From DASSBR01 sp035701285 (lineage in GTDB: Bacteria; Pseudomonadota; Gammaproteobacteria; Natronospirales; DASSBR01): 9,354 nucleotides of DNA. Each line of letters opens with the position of its first letter. Positions within the stretch are counted from its first letter, which is position 1. The notes under the pieces were generated by a model that did not search any database, was not told the origin of the DNA, and saw only the letters and a program-made list of their open reading frames with translations. The stretch is from positions 1-9,354 of the forward strand of contig DASSNT010000033.1 of assembly GCA_035701285.1 (NCBI GenBank). The letters run 5' to 3'. Positions 7,571 through 9,354 of the stretch are shown here, one piece after another. A program made the translations under genes and the position numbers.

Positions 7571-8232
7571 TACTGGCCGGTTGCGGAGTGTATCGGCGTA
7601 AAACGTATGTCCATATGGCCGCCGCCGGCTTCGTCAATCTGCAGGCGCCGGGGCTGGCCGGGCGCGGTTTCCGTGACTTCGATGCGATCGATGACTTTGG
7701 CCATCGCGCCAGGTTTGGGCGTGAGCGTCACGTGGCGCCCCTCGCCCTCGGGCAATGGCTGAATGTCAACGTTGAAGTAGCGAGCAAGATCCGACCGGTC
7801 GCCGGCGAGCGCGCTGACAAAAATGTGCTCGACAGCTTCGAGCCACGGCGTCTCGTCGGGATCGAGCTGGCGCACCGTGCCGTCCGGCAGCACCTCCTTC
7901 GCCCGCCCGGCGTCCATTTCGAACACATAGCGATATGGCTTCGTGATTTCCCAGTGAAAGCCCTGTTCGCGGTCGAAGCGCATGATGCCGTGGCTGACCA
8001 GCGGCGTGTCGAAGCCGGGCAGCGTGCGTGTCTCGATGAATTTCGCGGCGAAGCCGCTGACTGGCGGCGCGGCGGCCTGTGCAGAAACAGCGCCGAACAT
8101 CAACGCCATCCCCGCGACTGCAAGACAGGCTCGGACGACGCGCACGATGTCATTCCCGCGAAAGCGGGAACCCGGAACTCGCAGCAAGATAGATTCCCGC
8201 TTTCGCGGGAATGACTTACGGATGCCGATCAT
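7570..8232 (-). CDS. apeL: LolA-like periplasmic outer-membrane lipoprotein carrier (ApeL) with in-frame palindromic insert
   Basis: A predicted periplasmic LolA/LolB-fold protein of 220 residues; in APE clusters such a protein is thought to ferry the hydrophobic product between membranes. The ATG at 8232 is chosen because it overlaps the apeK stop (ATGA) and has GAAGAG six bases upstream; the open frame beyond it lies in apeK. Residues 1-6 (MIGIRK) are followed by 22 residues (7-28, with FPRKRES and SRFRGND) that are the translation of a dRS3-like palindromic element. The hydrophobic signal core is at about 35-50, with probable cleavage after 'SAQA' (A53). The mature part has the LolA-like 'FIETRTLPGFDTPLVSHGIM' and 'FHWEITKPYRYVFEMD'. 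Without the insert the signal peptide would be about 31 residues with a normal n-region. A GTG at 8145, after the element and preceded by GGGA, is a possible alternative start (191 residues). Function is inferred from family and context. Confidence 0.88.
   Translation of the reverse strand: MIGIRKSFPRKRESILLRVPGSRFRGNDIVRVVRACLAVAGMALMFGAVSAQAAAPPVSGFAAKFIETRTLPGFDTPLVSHGIMRFDREQGFHWEITKPYRYVFEMDAGRAKEVLPDGTVRQLDPDETPWLEAVEHIFVSALAGDRSDLARYFNVDIQPLPEGEGRHVTLTPKPGAMAKVIDRIEVTETAPGQPRRLQIDEAGGGHMDIRFTPIHSATGQ
8149..8215. repeat. 67-base composite palindromic element, two dRS3-like units in opposite orientation
   Basis: Two 22-base arms, 8149-8170 and 8194-8215, are perfect reverse complements of each other, separated by 23 bases. 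Each arm is itself a hairpin: TTCCCGC-GAAA-GCGGGAA at 8153-8170 and ATTCCCGC-TTTC-GCGGGAAT at 8193-8212. The second matches the ATTCCC-N8-GGGAAT core I know from neisserial dRS3 repeats and from many other proteobacterial chromosomes; the first differs only at its last base (C for T). Such units are normally intergenic. Here the element lies inside apeL, contributes exactly 22 sense codons and leaves the frame open. I saw no second copy in this window and no clear target-site duplication. Confidence 0.9.
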
Positions 8233-8702
8233 AAATATCTCTTCAGCCGGTCCAGCAACGCCGGCGGACTCACCATCTGCAATTCCCACGTATCCAGCGT
8301 CACCGCGCACTGCACCGTGTAGCCGGTGGTCAGGCGCGCGCCGGTCGCGGCGTCATTGACGACGTATTCGACCTTCATCCGGTTTTCCCATTCCACCAGC
8401 CCGGCCCAGACGCGAATCGTCTGCCCGTAACGCAACGGCAGGCCGAAGCGGACATGCGCCTCGGTCAGCGGCCAGGCGAAATTCGAGGCGCGCATTTGCG
8501 GGTAGTCGTAGTCTATCTGACGCAACAGCACCGCGCGCGCCGCTTCAAAGTAACGGAAGTAGTGCCCATGCCAGGCGATCTCGACCGAGTCGACATCCTG
8601 AAACGGAATTTCCATATCGGCGAAAGCGGTAATCAGCGCTTTCTCCGCCAGTGTCCGCCGTCCGCCGCCGGTTCGCGGCTTCTCAGGCAGGCCGTTCGGC
8701 AT
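8229..8702 (-). CDS. apeK: 4-hydroxybenzoyl-CoA-type hotdog thioesterase of aryl polyene cluster (ApeK)
   Basis: A cytoplasmic acyl-CoA or acyl-ACP thioesterase of the 4HBT hotdog family; from the ATG at 8702 it has 157 residues, close to the usual 140-150. The family signature is 'PFQDVDSVEIAWHGHYFRYF' (33-52): the Asp pair D36/D38 includes the likely catalytic residue, followed by W44-HGH-47. 'RMKVEYVV' and 'TGYTVQCAV' are the later strands. In APE clusters the substrate is not established; it may release or proof-read ACP-bound intermediates. The start is uncertain. The open frame reaches 8915, but the ATG at 8702 (weak GAG eight bases upstream) overlaps the end of the acyltransferase by 20 bases and is preferred. 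The ATG at 8615 would give 128 residues with no ribosome site and would trim the strand before the active site. The stop overlaps the apeL start (ATGA). Confidence 0.88.
   Translation of the reverse strand: MPNGLPEKPRTGGGRRTLAEKALITAFADMEIPFQDVDSVEIAWHGHYFRYFEAARAVLLRQIDYDYPQMRASNFAWPLTEAHVRFGLPLRYGQTIRVWAGLVEWENRMKVEYVVNDAATGARLTTGYTVQCAVTLDTWELQMVSPPALLDRLKRYL
8239..8244 (-). promoter_or_regulatory. Shine-Dalgarno of apeL inside the end of apeK
   Basis: On the minus strand the bases are GAAGAG with a six-base AT-only spacer before the ATG at 8232. The site decides the start of apeL: it places initiation upstream of the palindromic element, so the element is expected to be translated. Confidence 0.6.
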
Positions 8703-9354
8703 GTTGCGTCTCGTGTTTGCTCGCGTGCATCGGCCTGGTGCCGCCCCACAAGTCATAAAAGTTGTACCACTGTAGCGGAAACCGGCGGGCGTAGTCGCCC
8801 AGCCGCTCAGCGAAACGCGCCGCCCAGCCGCCGGCGGCACCGTAGCGGTCACCGCGCGGCAGATGAATGCGATCCGCGAACGGTTCCATGTAAACCTTGT
8901 AGCGGGCACCGTCACGCACGCAAAAAAACAGGTACACCGGACATTCCAACGCGTGCGCGAGCACGTACGGGCCGATCGCGAAAGGCGCCGGGCGGCCCAG
9001 AAAATCGACCGTCGCCGTCGGGCTGTGCTCGTCGACCGGCGTGCGATCGCCGGCGATGACGACCACCTCGCCGGCGTCGATCCGTTCGCGCAGCATCAAC
9101 GCGGTGTCCGGCCCGACGTCGCGCACCTGGACCAGCCGTTCGGGATAATCGGCATTGGCTTTGCGAAGCATCGCGTTGACGAAAACCGAGTTGTGCGTAT
9201 GCACCAGCGCCGTCACGCGCAGTTCCGGCAGCCGGCGCGCCAACGCGCGCGCCGCCTCGGTGTTGCCCAGATGCGCCGTCACCAGCAAGACGCCGCGGCC
9301 GGCCTTGACGTTGTCGATCAGCGCGCCGCAGTCGCTGAAGTCCATCTCGATGCT
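8683..9354 (-). CDS. apeJ: LPLAT/LpxL-type acyltransferase domain (ApeJ-like, 5' part outside window)
   Basis: 223 C-terminal residues are visible; the frame stays open to the window edge, so the ATG at 9345 is probably internal. The lysophospholipid/lipid A acyltransferase signature is present: the HX4E motif H28-LGNT-E33 ('AHLGNTE'), then 'IAGDRTPVDE' (100-109), 'DFLGRPAPFAIGPYVLA' (117-133), 'CPVYLFF' (138-144), 'LPRGDR' (165-170) and 'PLQWYNFYDLW' (193-203). In APE clusters the gene just before the thioesterase encodes a protein with a family-2 glycosyltransferase joined to this type of acyltransferase (from memory). Only the acyltransferase part can be seen here, so the fusion cannot be confirmed. 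The likely role is acylating the pigment's lipid or sugar anchor at the inner membrane (inference). LpxL or LpxM proper is less likely because of the operon context. The last 20 bases overlap apeK. Confidence 0.85.
   Translation of the reverse strand, partial: SIEMDFSDCGALIDNVKAGRGVLLVTAHLGNTEAARALARRLPELRVTALVHTHNSVFVNAMLRKANADYPERLVQVRDVGPDTALMLRERIDAGEVVVIAGDRTPVDEHSPTATVDFLGRPAPFAIGPYVLAHALECPVYLFFCVRDGARYKVYMEPFADRIHLPRGDRYGAAGGWAARFAERLGDYARRFPLQWYNFYDLWGGTRPMHASKHETQHAERPA

Noticed and set aside
5348..7762. Very long plus-strand open frame (804 codons) opposite the MMPL gene
   Set aside because: Its translation is Arg/Gln-rich low-complexity with no membrane or domain pattern. It lies fully antisense to a well-supported transporter; long antisense frames are expected at this GC content.
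8149..8215. CRISPR array or intrinsic terminator
   Set aside because: There are only two units, in opposite orientation, with no further spacers and no T-run. The pattern fits a palindromic repeat element.
8233..8310. Upstream extension of apeL by 26 codons
   Set aside because: It lies within apeK coding sequence, and the ATG at 8232 has both a ribosome site and an ATGA overlap.
8622..8643. Seven-base inverted repeat GAAAGCG/CGCTTTC inside apeK
   Set aside because: It is short, lies within coding sequence, is unrelated to the arm cores of the palindromic element beyond AAAGCG, and has no T-tract; probably chance.

Overview
This window appears to come from the chromosome of a Gram-negative proteobacterium, probably of the beta or gamma class. 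It is GC-rich with strong G/C at codon third positions. Two envelope systems of such bacteria meet here head to tail: the osmoregulated periplasmic glucan (OPG) glucosyltransferase OpgH/MdoH, and the distal part of an aryl polyene (APE) pigment operon. The genus cannot be named from the sequence alone. No RNA gene, CRISPR array, insertion sequence, origin or attachment site was seen, and no gene-free stretch longer than 9 bases exists.

Plus strand, 1-2366: OpgH is carried as two overlapping frames. The first (1-300, cut by the window edge) resembles the N-terminal cytoplasmic region of enterobacterial and pseudomonad OpgH. The second (297-2366) holds the whole membrane and glycosyltransferase-2 catalytic part. 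They join at an ATGA stop/start just after a run of five G. This is either a genuine split of a normally single protein or a one-base homopolymer error.

Minus strand, 9354 down to 2376: eight genes lie in one tightly packed direction. They are, in order, an LPLAT-type acyltransferase (apeJ-like, 5' part missing), a 4-hydroxybenzoyl-CoA-type thioesterase (apeK), a LolA-like periplasmic carrier (apeL), an RND/MMPL exporter (apeM), a DUF3261 lipoprotein (apeN), a beta-ketoacyl synthase (apeO), a hotdog dehydratase (apeP) and a ketoreductase (apeQ). This is the J-K-L-M-N-O-P-Q order I recall for APE clusters such as that of E. coli CFT073. Each gene from apeK to apeQ starts inside, or one base onto, the stop codon of the gene before it, so the block is probably one translationally coupled transcript whose promoter lies beyond the right edge. 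In the APE model, ApeO, ApeP and ApeQ elongate and process an aryl starter on an acyl carrier protein into a conjugated polyene. The acyltransferase, thioesterase, LolA-like protein, MMPL pump and lipoprotein are thought to attach the product to lipid and move it to the outer membrane. The carrier proteins, ligase and other subunits would lie outside the window.

For a second look: a 67-base two-part palindromic element (dRS3-like) sits in frame inside apeL, between its start codon and its signal peptide. OpgH is split. The operon stops at apeQ with no apeR and runs into opgH with only 9 bases between them. I did not find an undescribed biological system; the APE pathway is already known, and the new material is in these local details.
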